Shown one piece after another: positions 1 through 11,920 of a stretch of 64,000 bases of DNA (position 1 is the stretch's first letter; every line of letters starts with the position of its first letter). Both the position numbers and the translations under genes were made by a program. Source of the stretch: Calcarisporiella thermophila CBS 279.70. Taxonomy: Eukaryota > Calcarisporiellomycota. The notes under the pieces are model-generated. The model was not told where the DNA came from, did not search any database, and saw only the letters and a list, made by a program, of their open reading frames with translations. The stretch lies in NCBI RefSeq assembly GCF_041956535.1, contig NW_027192192.1, positions 623,796 to 687,795 of the forward strand. Direction: 5' to 3'.

Positions 1-1022
1 AATTCGTAGAGACATGCAGCCTTATTTGCCCCATATCCAATGAAACGTTCATCACACCAAGGTGCATTTCGTGATTTATAAATGACGTATGGTTCATAAT
101 TAAATTGATATGCCTCGACACGATACGGTTCGCGACTATTGTACCATTTTGAATAATTCGTAGGCTGGTGGCCTTTCTGCCACCTACGATGAAACATATC
201 AATTCTTCCGTCGTGAGCAAGTTGGATAAGGCTCTCTTTGTTCGCCGGGAAAGTCGTCGAGTCAAGACCATCTTCTTGCGCTACGAACTCAAAGGCGGGT
301 AAAACAAGTGCAATTTCACCCATTGCTAATCTTCTTTGAATATCACTGTTTTCACGAATGGCGCGCCGGAAATCAGTGCACACGTGAAAATCTACATCCA
401 GCATTAATGTGTAATCTGTCCGCGCGTAAATCCGCGCAACATTTCGCCACATATTAAATTGGCGTTCGAATGGATCCATTACTAGATGTATATCAACGAA
501 TTCAACCATAAACGGGTTATCGGCATACAAGTCACGAATGCTGTCCAGCAGCTTTTGTTGTGAGGAATCATTTTTGACATGAATGGCGACAGAAATTGGC
601 CCTATAGTTAAACATACAGAAGATCGGTACTTTTTATAAAATTCATAAAAGTAAATATAACTTTTACCTTGATAATTCGTTACTAATCGACTAAAAACTT
701 CAAATCGATCTTGAGTAACTTGTGTTGCAATAGTAATATCTTCTCCATCTGGTATCTTACGCGCTTTCATATAGTACGGTATTACTTTAGAAGGGCCCAT
801 CGCGCTTGAGAATGCCTTGGCCATGTAAAGATCTTCAGACATTTCATTAACACTATTTCCTTCTGTTGAGAATGGATGTTGATCCCGTATCTTGAGTATT
901 TCAGTTGGGCGGTAGAATGCGAGCAATTGATGAGCAGTATATAGGAGAGAAGCCATTATATAGAGAAGAAAGAGGTACTTTAAAATTTTGCTAAAGGACT
1001 GTGGGATTTCTATGCGCTTCAT
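1..1022 (-). CDS. GT49 family glycosyltransferase (LARGE C-terminal / B4GAT1 type), 3' end cut by window
   Basis: Two exons, 1022-668 and 601-<1, separated by a 66-nt intron (667-602). About 318 residues are visible. Residues 1-30 form a short cytosolic tail and a hydrophobic segment (LKYLFLLYIMASLLYTAHQL), as in type II Golgi membrane glycosyltransferases. The lumenal part begins with DITIATQVTQDRFEVFSRL, then GPISVAIHVK, and carries the acidic metal-binding motif LMLDVDFHVC at about residue 185. Further on come PAFEF, WQKGHQPTNYSKWY and NYEPYVIYKS...DERFIGYGANKAA, all typical of GT49. In animals this family adds glucuronic acid to dystroglycan O-mannose glycans; the substrate here is unknown. 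The start at 1022 is the first ATG before the membrane anchor. The C-terminus lies outside the window. Confidence 0.85.
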   Translation of the reverse strand, partial: MKRIEIPQSFSKILKYLFLLYIMASLLYTAHQLLAFYRPTEILKIRDQHPFSTEGNSVNEMSEDLYMAKAFSSAMGPSKVIPYYMKARKIPDGEDITIATQVTQDRFEVFSRLVTNYQGKSYIYFYEFYKKYRSSVCLTIGPISVAIHVKNDSSQQKLLDSIRDLYADNPFMVEFVDIHLVMDPFERQFNMWRNVARIYARTDYTLMLDVDFHVCTDFRRAIRENSDIQRRLAMGEIALVLPAFEFVAQEDGLDSTTFPANKESLIQLAHDGRIDMFHRRWQKGHQPTNYSKWYNSREPYRVEAYQFNYEPYVIYKSRNAPWCDERFIGYGANKAACLYE

Positions 1023-2333
1023 TATTGTAATAATTGAATTTAGAATATATAAGAAATAGTATAGAGGAGGGATAGAATATAATTAATGCGGAATGAAAGA
1101 ATGAGGGAGAGGGGGGAAATAAGGTATACTTATACGGAATTAAGCGTGAAATGATAAATGATGCAAAAAAAAGGAAGAGAAGAAGAGTATACCAGATTTA
1201 TAAGGGACTGATGTAAAATGGGAAGGAAAGTAAATCAATATAGGTATTAAGAGACTTAAGAGGATATATGAACAAAACAGGATATTTGAAAGAAATGGGA
1301 CGGTCCTAGCCAACACCCAATAAATGAACAGATCTAGATATATTTAAGAAGACTCTTTAGATTTTTTTCAGCTGCGACTATCTGTAAAATAGAGCAAGTG
1401 GCTTTATCAATTTCAATACCACCTAATGTTTTGAGAGTACCAGCACTTTTGGCAGTTCTCTGTCCCCAACATACTTTTACAAACTCTAGGCCACTTCAAC
1501 AAGCTAGCTTTACTAATAAATGATTTCTTTCACCTTTTTTCTATTCAAATTTTACAAAATTAGAGTCGAATATGAATCAATGGTTTTGACAAAGCCATAG
1601 CCTATCCCATTTTATCGTTTTCTAAGTTCAGTAAATTTCATATTTCTTTAAAAAAGAATCTATTAGATTATCTTCAGCTCTAGCCATCAATCATTGATAG
1701 ATTTTGAGAATTTTGAAGTTTGAATAATGTGCCTAATCTTTAATTCTGTCATAAGCTAAACTATTGAGCCTATCTAAGTATCTATAAAAGGACTTTCAAT
1801 CCAGCATCAAAATATTATTATCCATTATTTCTTTTTCCCATTTTATAATCGCTTTTTTTGCACGAAAGAAACCTCAAAGAGTAATCCTTGCTTTGATCAC
1901 AATCAATATTTTAATTTATTTACTCGCGCAATTATTACTCCTTGATTCTCTCTCATTTTGACAATTACTTTTTTTGTTTTTCGAGCAATGGTTAGCTTTA
2001 CAATTCTGGCTGAATACTTCCAGTTTATTTTTCTTTGTATTAGAAAAATATGTCTCTCTATTCATAAATCTCAAAGATATAAATCAAAATCACTATTTCA
2101 GATATATCCTATAATTTTAATGATCTGTAATAAAAGCGGATGATATATGAAGATTACAACCATAAACATAAAAGAAACATAATATAACTTAGATATAAGC
2201 ATGAAATATTCGTTAGAAATTCGGCATTTCCTGAAAATTCAATCTTGTGACTTTCTTTTGGTGGCTTAAGCCTAATATTGCAAAACAAAAACAAAGGGAT
2301 ACTTGCTTTTATTTCGATTATTTTCAAACAATC
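1023..2333. other. AT-rich intergenic region between divergent genes
   Basis: This 1.3-kb stretch separates the divergent GT49 and RPA43 genes. It is AT-rich with several T runs. The only ORF, 1958-2143 on the plus strand, is short, low in complexity and resembles no family. I see no tRNA B box or other RNA signature. It probably holds both promoters and 5' leaders. Confidence 0.5.
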
Positions 2334-3275
2334 ATGCCGGTGGAGGAACTAACAGAATCAAAAAAGCGAAAATTGCACGAGGAAGATGATAAAGCTCATG
2401 ATAAGAAAAAGCAGAAGTCGGAGAAAAAGAGGAAAGAAAAACACAAGGACAACGAATTGAAGGAAAAGAAAAAGAAAAAAGAAAAGAAGAACAAGAAAAG
2501 CAAACACAAGGATGAGGTGGCTTCAAATAATGCACAGATATTGCCAGAACAAGCATCACCACTATATCAATCGACAGTGAAACTTTATATCCATCTCCCC
2601 CCACGATATGCGATCGATCCGCTACAAGGCATTTATGAACAATTAAATGCGATGTTGATGAAGTACTTTAATTTTGGTAATACCTAATGCATATAATTCT
2701 AACAATATTTTCTCTACTAGATATGTACCCCAAGTAGAAGGAGTCATCCTTTCATATGACCAGGTTAAATTCTTAACTCGGAAGGCAAGAATTATTAATG
2801 AGGCCCCATTTTGTCATTTTTGGATATCTGTCAAGCTACTCCTTTGGAGGCCTTCCATCGGCATGCGTTTAAGTAAATTACCTTTGTTTTTTCAAGCAGT
2901 TGATAGTTCTTTATATCAATAACTTGTTATGTAAATATAGCTGGGACAATCAGCGTGCAGTCTCCTGGTCATATTGGCCTTGTTCTCTACGGAACATTCA
3001 ACGCTTCGATCCCTCTTAACCAAATCCCAAGCGATGTATATGAATGGCGCCCCGGAGATGATAGTATTGATGCTAAGGGCGAATGGGTCAACAAATTAAC
3101 AGGGAAAGGACTTATTGATGAGGGCGATGGAACTTTGGAATTCACAGTAGTCATGTAAGCATTTCGCGACTATTCCGGCTGCTATTTAGTTTTTTTTAAC
3201 TGATTATCTTATCACATATATAGTGTCGAACATGGAAATAATACACTTCAAGTTACAGGATCATTGAAACGCTGA
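2334..3275 (+). CDS. RPA43: DNA-directed RNA polymerase I subunit RPA43
   Basis: Four exons: 2334-2662, 2721-2872, 2941-3154 and 3224-3275, giving 248 residues. Residues 1-60 are a lysine-rich tail. The conserved RPA43 core follows: STVKLYIHLPPRY, then a junction that reads MLMKYVPQVEGVILSYDQV when spliced at 2663/2720, WISVKLLLWRP, the OB-fold signature SPGHIGLVLYGTFNASIP, and a last strand TLQVTGSLKR before the stop. RPA43 pairs with RPA14 to form the Pol I stalk and binds the initiation factor Rrn3/TIF-IA, so this is a nucleolar protein for rRNA synthesis. Its charged tail is at the N-terminus, whereas animal RPA43 has an extended C-terminus. Starting at 2334 skips an in-frame upstream region without family similarity. 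Confidence 0.88.
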
Positions 3276-3469
3276 CATTGTATGATCTATATTATTCTCA
3301 TTTTATTCTTTATTGTGTATTATTTTTTTCTTCCGAAATAAACTCCATTTTCTAAATTTAATTTTTCTTTTTTCGCATAATTAGGTGGCTTTTTGTGTGT
3401 CGTTCATATCTATTGATTTTGTTTTATAGTTTCATCATCATCAAAATTGTTTCTTTACTTCCAAACGAA

Positions 3470-4857
3470 ATGCTAGCTGCAGAGACGACAAAGGTTTGTA
3501 TAGATTTTTTATACCTTTAAAGTGTTCCTCCTACTGTTTGTTTGTTAAGATAACATCCCGCTAATAAAAGGAGTTTGCCACCATCCAATAGGTTAATCTC
3601 AATGGCTATGTGGGTTTCGACACAATAACTAGGCAAATTGAAAAAAAGCTTTTAAAGAGGGGGTTTCAATTTAATGTCATGGTGGTTGGTAAGTTCAAAT
3701 TCCGTTTGGTTCAATCTATTGCGATGAAATACCGAGACCCCACCACTTTTTATAGGTCAATCAGGCCTGGGCAAATCCACACTTATCAACACCATCTTCG
3801 CTGCACATCTAATCGATAGCAAAGGGCGCATATTGGCCTCGGAACCGCCGCGTCAGACTACTGAAATACAAGTTGTGTCGCATATTATTGAGGAGAATGG
3901 TGTGCGTTTGAAGTTAAACATCGTGGATACTCCAGGATATGGAGACCAAGTGAATAATGAGAATTGGTAAATGAATTTATTTTAAGAAAGTATGGCACTT
4001 GACTTGAGCAGTAATGCATTTCTAGTTGGGAACAAATCATAAAATACATCAAAGACCAGCATTCAGCTTATCTGCGAAAAGAGCTCACTGCGCAGCGTGA
4101 TCGTTATATTCAAGATACTCGTATTCATTGCTGTCTCTTCTTCATTACACCTACGGGCCATTCTCTTAAACCAATTGACATTGTTGTCCTGAAGAAGCTG
4201 TCAGAGGTGGTAAACGTTGTGCCAGTGATAGCCAAAAGCGATTCCTTGACTATGGATGAACGTATTGCATTCAAAAAGCGAGTAAGCTATCATCATTTTA
4301 TTGAAACTTCTTTTTTATACTTGTTCAAATGCAATTGATATTCAATTATCTTATTTCTAGATTAAGCAAGAGATGGCATTTCACAATATTAATATATACC
4401 CATTTGAAAGCGATGAAGATTATGAGCAAGAGAGAACGCTTAATGAAAGCATTAAGGTAAGTTAAACATTCGATATGATCATTGGGAGATATAGATTGAA
4501 TCAGAAGTAAATTAGGCGATGATCCCATTTGCGATTGTTGGCTCGGAGCGCAGTGTCGTTATTGATGGCAAATCTGTGCGCGGCCGCCGTACAAAGTGGG
4601 GCATTATTAATGTTGAAGATGAGTCGCACTGCGAGTTTGTACACTTACGTAATTTCCTCACAAGGACCCACCTTCAAGATCTTATTGAGACGACAGCTCA
4701 GATACATTATGAGGCATTTAGATCAAAACAGCTTATGGCTCTGAAGGAGGCGACAGGACCAGCTCCTTCACAGCTACAACAGCAACAATTTGGATCTGCT
4801 GCTCCTCCTCCACCACCACATTTTTATAACGCTGCACAGAACAGCAGGGTTCATTGA
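3470..4857 (+). CDS. Septin GTPase
   Basis: Six exons: 3470-3493, 3592-3688, 3756-3966, 4026-4281, 4361-4456 and 4516-4857, giving 341 residues. It opens with the septin polybasic lead-in (NGYVGFDTITRQIEKKLLKRG). The GTPase motifs are all present: G1 GQSGLGKST at about residue 41, G3 DTPGYGD and G4 AKSD. The septin-unique element WGIINVEDESHCEF is followed by LRNFLTRTHLQDL. Septins assemble into hetero-oligomeric filaments at the membrane and scaffold cytokinesis and cell polarity. The C-terminus is short, with a Q run and proline run and no long coiled coil, closer to the CDC10 group than to CDC3/CDC12; that subgroup call is inference. The first exon encodes only eight residues. Confidence 0.93.
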
Positions 4858-5303
4858 ACAGGATAAAATTTACAATTTTTTTATTTGGTGTTTCTGTTTA
4901 ATTTTTTTCAAATTTTTATAATCTTAAGTTTGTGAATTTTTGATATCATCCATTATTTCTAGTTTGATTCCGTTGGTTTTTCAATTTTATTACTTTGTTT
5001 AACACCCTTTTTTGTCATTTTATCCTCTCATTCCCTTAGTTACTCTATCATTGCATTTTCGTTATGTTTTGTTTGTCCATACTATATCTCTTTGATTTTG
5101 AGCATTAAAGGGTATATTGCGTAGTCCAAAATTATTACCAGTTATACAAAATAAAAAATCTGTCCATTATCATAAAAATGTCCATAAGCCAATCGAAAAT
5201 ATAAGAAAAATAATTCAATTGTTTAGTGCCACTGTATAGCGTCTGTTTTTAACTTAAATCTAAACAAATCGCCTCCTAGTTTAACCTGATGACATACCGG
5301 GTT
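4858..5303. other. Convergent 3' intergenic region
   Basis: T-rich sequence between the convergent 3' ends of the septin and transporter genes. It contains T and A runs suited to 3' UTRs. I see no ORF or RNA gene. Confidence 0.5.
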
Positions 5304-7510
5304 TCAAGAATTTTTGGATATAATTTGGTGTCGTCTCTCAATAGGACATTCTCGCGTCTGTAAAGAGTCGGTGCGAGGATAAAAGTGCCAGGGGTTTATA
5401 TGGCTGTCAAGCGTACATGGTTGCTCCGTTTGACCAAATTTTCTCACTCTTTCTGCAACAGAGTCTTTGATTGTCCCTTCAATGGATAATATTGCTTCAC
5501 TTTTTTTCGCTGCTTCAGGAATATTGTTACAAGTGTTCTTCACCCACGCTATAGACTCTATTCTGTCGGGTCTCAACGCTATCTTATTTTCCGTAATTTC
5601 AGACTTCATTCGAAGATTGGGTGCATTATAAAAAAACACCAAAACTCCAGCTACGGCTGAGACAAAAGACTGAAAAGTAAGGGCAGCTGAGAGGTTATTA
5701 GGAGGAGTGCCGTTAGGATCACGTAGTTTATCTTCGATAACTATGAATATCACGGCGAATATTTGGGATATCTGCCACAGGATAGAGGTTGAAAGGGATT
5801 CAGAACAAGGGTAGGTGCCTAAAAATAATAATCTTGAATTATTATTTTTTCTTTAACGAATCGCTTAATCCAATTACATTCTGCTCCAAGCTCCAGTGTA
5901 ATTGGCACCTGTACCATTGTAGCAATCCCATTGAAAGCTATATTAATCAAGATAGAGCAAAAAGAGTTTGGACCAATTGTCCAGCAAAATGCGATATAGC
6001 TCACTGCCATAAGGGGTGCAAAGACTTTGAGAAAAGTCTTATGTGAACCAGTTCTGTCGACGATAGGGCCCGTCACAACTATTTTAAGTGGGCTGATTAT
6101 TACAATATTTTAGGAAAAACTATTGTGTGGCAATATTGCTTACGCATCCCAAGTGCTCCAGCTCCAATCATTACAAAACCAATTACCCCAACTGATTGAT
6201 CACTGTATCCATGCGGTGATATTATCTGATTCATCAATGTGGTGAAGGCTGTACTTAGACCCATGTTAATGCTGAATATAGCGACCAACAGCCAGAAGCT
6301 TCTATTCCGAATAATCATTTTAATGCCATCGCGAAATGGTAGTCGTTTAGCTGGGTCATTGGGATTTTCGGTGTGTTCCAATTGAGGGCGTAGTGGCATG
6401 AAAAAAGTAAGTAGAGTAGCAGTTAGAGCGATCAGCGTAAGAGTCAGTAACTACGATTATTGAAAATGTTAGAAAATTAGATACGATTCTATAAATTCCA
6501 TAAAAATACCATGAACGGAATGCTCTCAGAGTTCGGAGCGAGATATGGTATAAGTAAAAGTGCAGCTGACATCCCGACAGGAAGTGCTACAATAATTTTA
6601 ATTATTAAAATGCATTGGTGTTCACAAAATGAAATACTTACTAGCAACCATATTAGCTGTTACTCTCGATTTAGAGTCAAACCATATTCCAACAAACTTA
6701 GTTTAAATGTTAGCATTAGAGTAGTTCTGTAATACTGTAAGGAAACTATAATAAAATCCTTACTCTGGTCGTTGCATTTAATGCCAAAGGATTTGTGCAA
6801 CTACATATTAACTATTTGCTTAAAATAGTGTCAAGTGAATGAATGATACATGCAATCATTTTTTTTTACCTGACCAATAAATAGCATAGCATATCGGAAA
6901 CCGGGATCTTGTAGATATGTAGAAAAGTATCGAATACCACAACCGGTTGAACTGAACAAACCAGCAAAAGTCATCTGAAATTATACTGCGTTAATATAAT
7001 CATTATTATTTTTTTCATCCAATGGGCACAAATATTTACCACTTTCTTGATTCCATATCGATCATAAATATAAGAGGTAAACGAGCTTATAATCACATAC
7101 ATTATTGCTGTCGCATTGCCAAGCCAATTAATGGCGGTAAATGATACATTAAAGAACTTCACTGAAGATGCGCTCACAACGGCGAAAGAGAGCCATGTCA
7201 TGCTACCACATGCTGTCACTAGCACTATTACTATCAGTCCCCACCAAGCGGCCAAAGTTGTTTTGGGTGGATGATATCTTGGTGGTATTGGTGTATCTAA
7301 ATCAACTGAGGAGTTGGGTGATATAAACTTTTGAGATGATAAAGGATGTAGCTCCGAAGAAAGAATAAACGTAGGGTTTAAAGGAGGAAACATGGAATCT
7401 CTATCAACCGCCGGCCTCGATATATTGTCAAGAGGGTCTAAATCTGAGCCTTCGCTTGTATAGGAAGAGTTTTTAAAAGAATCATAATATAATATGTCTA
7501 CGCAAGTCAT
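5304..7510 (-). CDS. FLVCR/MFSD7-like major facilitator transporter
   Basis: A multi-exon gene whose pieces read as one 12-helix major facilitator protein. The first exon (7510-about 7040) has a roughly 80-residue hydrophilic cytosolic N-terminus, then AWWGLIVIVLVTACGSMTWLSF and FTAINWLGNATAIMYVIISSF followed by YIYDRYGIKK, which is the MFS loop 2-3 signature position. Later exons give FAGLFSSTGCGIRYFS, LPVGMSAALLL, NRSFWLLVAIFSINMG, VTGPIVDRTGSHKTFL and TYPCSESLSTSILWQISQIF, in the order seen in FLVCR-type proteins. Animal FLVCR1/2 transport choline and have been linked to heme export; the substrate here is unknown. The last exon adds a hydrophilic tail of about 90 residues. The exact edges of the middle exons (6100-7000) are uncertain. 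Confidence 0.78.
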
Positions 7511-8000
7511 CTAATAATATGAGCTTTTTCAAGCAAACAAAGAATAAGGAGCTGGAGAACTATGCAAAACGTTTAAAGAACATAGCGAGACCCTGTTATA
7601 GAAAACAATATAGCCTATACTTAATGGCAATGATAATTCATAGGCTATTGTGTATCTAATCTTTTGTAGGTGAAAATTGATAGTAAAACTAGAAGGTAAG
7701 CAAATTAATAAAATAGAAGAGTTATAAAAAATATAAAAATGAAATAAAAGTTTGTCTACTTTGCAATATTTCATCAAATGAGCGTATTTAGAAATTATGT
7801 TTAGCGATCTCATAGCCGGAGTTAAAATTTAATCAGTAATCGGCTATAATCTAAATGTTAATGCTGAATTTTCAGAAATTAAATTGCAAGTATTAAAGAT
7901 TGGCCGAATTCAGTCATATAAAAAATATGGAGATAATAAATGCGTATATTTTTAAATACAAAAAGTCTTTAACCACAATGCGGGACAATGTGCGATCATC
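7511..8000. other. Intergenic region between two minus-strand genes
   Basis: AT-rich. The reading frame at 7529-7813 has no domain and biased composition, and is probably chance. It contains the presumed promoter of the transporter and the 3' flank of RRS1. Confidence 0.45.
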
Positions 8001-9106
8001 TTACTCGCTTCCCCATTACTTTTGACAAAATACTCATCGATTTTTCTTTTTCTTCGTTTGGATCAGTGACATCAGGATCAAACTATTAGTAAAAAAATAT
8101 AAATATTGAGCTGCAAAATAAGCATATCCAAGTGCTTTACCTTTCGTTTAACGCCTTTAATCTTTGGCTCCCCTTCTAATTTTTTGTCAAATTTGCCCAT
8201 GCTTGCAGTTGAAAGCTTAGACACCGCTATAGAAGCTTGTAATTGTTTCTTACGTTCCTCTCGAGGATTCAGTCCTTTATTAATGGCCGCTGCTTCTTCC
8301 TCATTTCGCCGTTGTCGTTTTTTATTTTTATCGATTCGTTCCTTCTTGGCTTCCTTGCGTTTCTCATATTGATCTTCCATAGGATCTAATAACACAGATA
8401 TATGAGTGATAACATAACACCAAATCGGATAATACAGCCAAAACTTGCCAGCATTGCCGGGCACTTCAATGAGCCAATCTTTGGTATCGTCATTAGCACG
8501 GCCATAGCCCCACTGAGGCTTCCATTCTCCCGTTGCTTCATCAAATACCATGCGCTCCTTCTTCTTCTTCTGTATGCCTTTGGATTTGGCAAACTTCTCC
8601 CATCTAGTAAGAGGTTTGGCTTGAGGAAGCTAATATGGCAACGAAGAAAAATTAATCAGAGCTGAATTATTGTTAAACTGACTCGACTTACCGGCTTTTC
8701 GCGAGGAAGAACTGTTGTACGTTCCGGAAGTTGTGCCAAGACACCATCGTCATTCGAAATTATAGGCTGAGAGAAGATCTTATTTACCAGGAGCTGCGTA
8801 CCATCGCGGGTATACTCCTTCAAATAAGCCTCCGTTTGATTTCTAAAAATAGCTTTAAAAATTAGCAATTTCCATGTAATAGATGCTAAATATTAAAGGC
8901 ATACCTTAACCGATCCTCATCGAGTGAATTGAGATCATAAGCTGCAAGAAGAGCCAGGTCAAATTCCAGTGGTATATCCTTCTCTACTTCTATTGTTTTA
9001 CTATAGGGATGAAAATTAACATATATCAAGTGAGACAGCAATATATGGACTTAGTGTACACCTACTATTTAGCTTTGTGAGCTTCGAGTGCTGCTGATAC
9101 ATCCAT
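8001..9106 (-). CDS. RRS1: Ribosome biogenesis regulator RRS1
   Basis: Several short exons read from ATG at 9106 (MDVSAALEAHKAKYKTIEVE) through DLALLAAYDLNSLDEDRLR, NQTEAYLKEYTRDGTQLLVN, LPQAKPLTRWEKFAKSKGI and RMVFDEATGEWKPQWGYGRA to a basic C-terminus ending GKRVR. These are the hallmark blocks of RRS1. With Rpf2 and the 5S RNP, RRS1 is needed to incorporate 5S rRNA and uL18/uL5 into pre-60S particles in the nucleolus. The first intron follows the codon fragment TA at the end of KAK, and the frame is restored at the next AG. The gene diverges from the DDX21-like helicase with 218 bp between the two start codons. Confidence 0.9.
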
Positions 9107-9324
9107 ATTTTAGTTTATTCAAAGAGCAACGACACCGCCCTTTTCCATTTAGTGACTACAATGGGCATGTGGCTTATTATTTACAGGTTGACTTACGAAA
9201 TTATCAGTCACACTGTGTTGACAGTTGAAAAAAACGGGGAGGCAAAATAATTCTGTAATATCTCTTTATCTTTTATTTTTCCGCTTGCACATATTTTCCT
9301 GCTTAACTTAAACATCGGTATATA
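9107..9324. promoter_or_regulatory. Short bidirectional promoter between RRS1 and the DDX21-like helicase
   Basis: Only 218 bp separate the divergent start codons of two ribosome-biogenesis genes, so the core promoters must share this stretch. It contains a GTTGAAAAAAACGGGG string and a T/C-rich block next to the helicase start. I cannot identify a known factor site with confidence. Confidence 0.5.
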
Positions 9325-11489
9325 ATGCCTAGTCTTATTAGCGAGCGTGAGGAAAATACGGATATGTCAGTAGGAGCTTCCTTAGAAAAGATCTCGAGCA
9401 AAAAACGAGAAGAGAAGAAAGAGAAAAAAGAGAAAAAGGAAAAGAAGGAAAAGAAGGAAAAGAGGGAAAAGAAGGATGACGGGGAGGAAAAGAAGAAGAA
9501 GCGTAAGCATGTTTCATCGGATTCTGAGAGTGAAGTGCCAGCAGAGAAGAAGAAGAAGATAGACGACGATGCATGCTTGGAGATAAAGAAGTCTAAAGAA
9601 CCAGCCGCCGACGATAAGTTTAAACTTACTAACTACAGAATTTGTCCTTCCACTCTCGATGCCCTCGAAAAACGTGGTGTCAAAGCTCTGTTTCCAATTC
9701 AAGCATCTACGTTCGACGCAATTTTTGATGGGAAAGATGTACTTGGCCGAGCAAAAACAGGAACTGGAAAGACGCTTGCATTTGCCCTCCCAATTACAGA
9801 ACGATTAAAAGCAGAAGGGGACCAATGTTTCCGCAAAAGAGGGAGGGCTCCCAGAGCAATTATACTTGGTAAATATCTACAAAATCAATGTTTATATGCC
9901 TCCCCAAAGTAACTTATTGTTGATCTTGTATAGCCCCGACAAGAGACCTTGCCAAGCAGGTTGCCAGTGATTTCCAGAGCATTGGTTGTGGTATGGTCGT
10001 CCTCACGATTTATGGTGGAGTACCATACGAGCCTCAATATCAAGCAATGCGAGATGGCGTTGACGTTGTAGTCGGCACTCCTGGCCGAGTGCTTGATCAC
10101 ATTGACCGTGGCAATTTGAGATTAAATGACGTGCGGTTTATTTGCCTAGACGAAGCAGACCAAATGTTAGATATTGGATTTGCTGACTCGATGGATAAAG
10201 TATTGCAGCATATACGTGACCAAAAACAGTCAAGACCGGATGCTCCTCCACATCAAACTCTCCTTTTTTCGGCCACCGTACCTGCATGGGTCAGGGAGAC
10301 AATCCGCAAATATCTCAAGCCGGATTATGCGAGTTTCGATTTGATTGGCTCTGAGCAGCAAAAAACGAATGAGAATATCAAACACTACTCCATTGCAAGC
10401 AGTTGGAATTCACGCCGGGATATAATTGGTGACGTGGTAACGGTATATGGCGGTGGAGACGGGCTAGCAGTTATTTTTACAAACACTAAAGCGGAAGCAA
10501 ATGAACTTGCGCTAAATGACAAACTCAAGAACGATTGCCAGGTGCTTCATGGTGATATACCCCAGGCAACGCGCGAAATAACACTCAAAGGATTCCGGGA
10601 GCGCAAATTTAAGAGCATCATCTGTACAGATGTGCTGGCTCGTGGTCTCGATATTCCTGAAGTGGACTTAGTTATCAATTGTCAACCGCCAAAGGATGTG
10701 GAAACCTATGTGCATCGCTCTGGGCGATGTGCTCGCGGAAACCGCCGGGGTGCATGTGTCACATTCTATAAACCTCAAGAAAAGAATTTAATGCGTAACA
10801 TTGAACGTGGAACTGGGCTTAAATTCATTGAAGTAGGCGCCCCACAGCCTGAGGATATTGTGCGAGCAACTGGTGAAGGTGCAATGCGACAACTCTCAGA
10901 AGTAAAGCCCGAGGTGTTGCGTTATTTCCGCGATTCTGCTCAAAAACTAATTGATGATAATGGAGCTTTGGATGCTGTGTCGGCCGCATTGGCATATATA
11001 TCTGGTTGCGCAGCAGGTGTAAAGCCACGCTCATTATTAACGGCGAATGAAGGGTGGATCACCTTTGTTTGGCGCAATGCGAACCCTATTCAACACTCAG
11101 GATATTTAAGGGGTATATTTAAGCGTCGCTTCCCTGAACTACAATTTGAAGATACCAAAGGATTCCGGATATCTAAATCGATGTGTGAAGTTGTGTTTGA
11201 CGTTATTGAAGACAAAGTTGAGATCCATGAGGATGGCAAAATATTCTTTGCTGGGACAGAATGGATGGATGATAACTTTATGAAACTTGAGGTTGCTAAG
11301 CTCCCCTTACCTGAACTGGTGGAGCAGAATTATACCAATAGCTCATTCAACGGTCGCGGAAATAGCTATAGCGGTAGCAAAGGCTATGGTGGGAATCGAG
11401 GAAGTGGGTATGGAAGAAACGGCTATGGCAATGGTGGTGGTCGTGGAAGGGGCGGATACTCGAGAGAACAATATAGCAAAAGATACTAA
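9325..11489 (+). CDS. DDX21/DDX50-type nucleolar DEAD-box RNA helicase with GUCT domain
   Basis: Two exons, 9325-9868 and 9934-11489, give 699 residues. Residues 20-90 are a lysine/glutamate-rich tail. The helicase core has the Q motif (FPIQASTF), motif I AKTGTGKT at residue 142, motif Ia PTRDLA across the splice, GG, TPGR, motif II DEAD at residue 254, motif III SAT at about 293, ARGLD, and motif VI HRSGRCARG at about 441. Residues about 527-620 match a GUCT domain (DAVSAALAYISG, SLLTANEGWITFVWR). The C-terminus is a glycine/arginine/tyrosine-rich tail for RNA binding. This arrangement is typical of animal Gu/DDX21 and plant RH7/PRH75 helicases acting in rRNA transcription and processing, and is uncommon in most fungi. 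Confidence 0.92.
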
Positions 11490-11920
11490 ATATCCAAAGT
11501 ATTTTTTATGTATTTATTAGATAATCCTAAATATTTACATTGCCCGTACCTTTTTTTTTGTTTCACATTTCACTACATGCAAATTCAGAATACTAAATAA
11601 ATTTAGACAAGCACAAAGCAATAATAGTGTTTAAAATATTTCGGACTGCTTCACTTGTTCAATCCTTCTGACATCTTTTTCAGTAAGATTGCCAAGGTAA
11701 CTTTACTAATTATTAGATTTAAAGAATGTCAAATATATAAGAAAGAAATAAAATACAATAGAGCAGGGCAGAGAAAAGAAAAAGGCTTAGAAAATACACA
11801 TCAGAAAAAAAAAGAGCATATATAAATGAGAAAAATCAAGAAAACAATTACATAAAAATAATTTTAGAAAACGTAAACTCAGAGCTGGAAATATAAATAT
11901 ATTTGAGAGACGGTTAAACG
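11490..11920. other. Convergent 3' intergenic region
   Basis: AT-rich sequence between the helicase stop and the chitin synthase stop, with many A runs. I see no ORF or RNA gene. Confidence 0.5.

Noticed and set aside
1958-2143. 61-codon plus-strand ORF
   Set aside because: Low-complexity, T-rich frame without domain similarity inside an AT-rich intergenic region.
7529-7813. 94-codon minus-strand ORF
   Set aside because: No recognisable family and biased composition; it falls between two well-defined genes without splice support.
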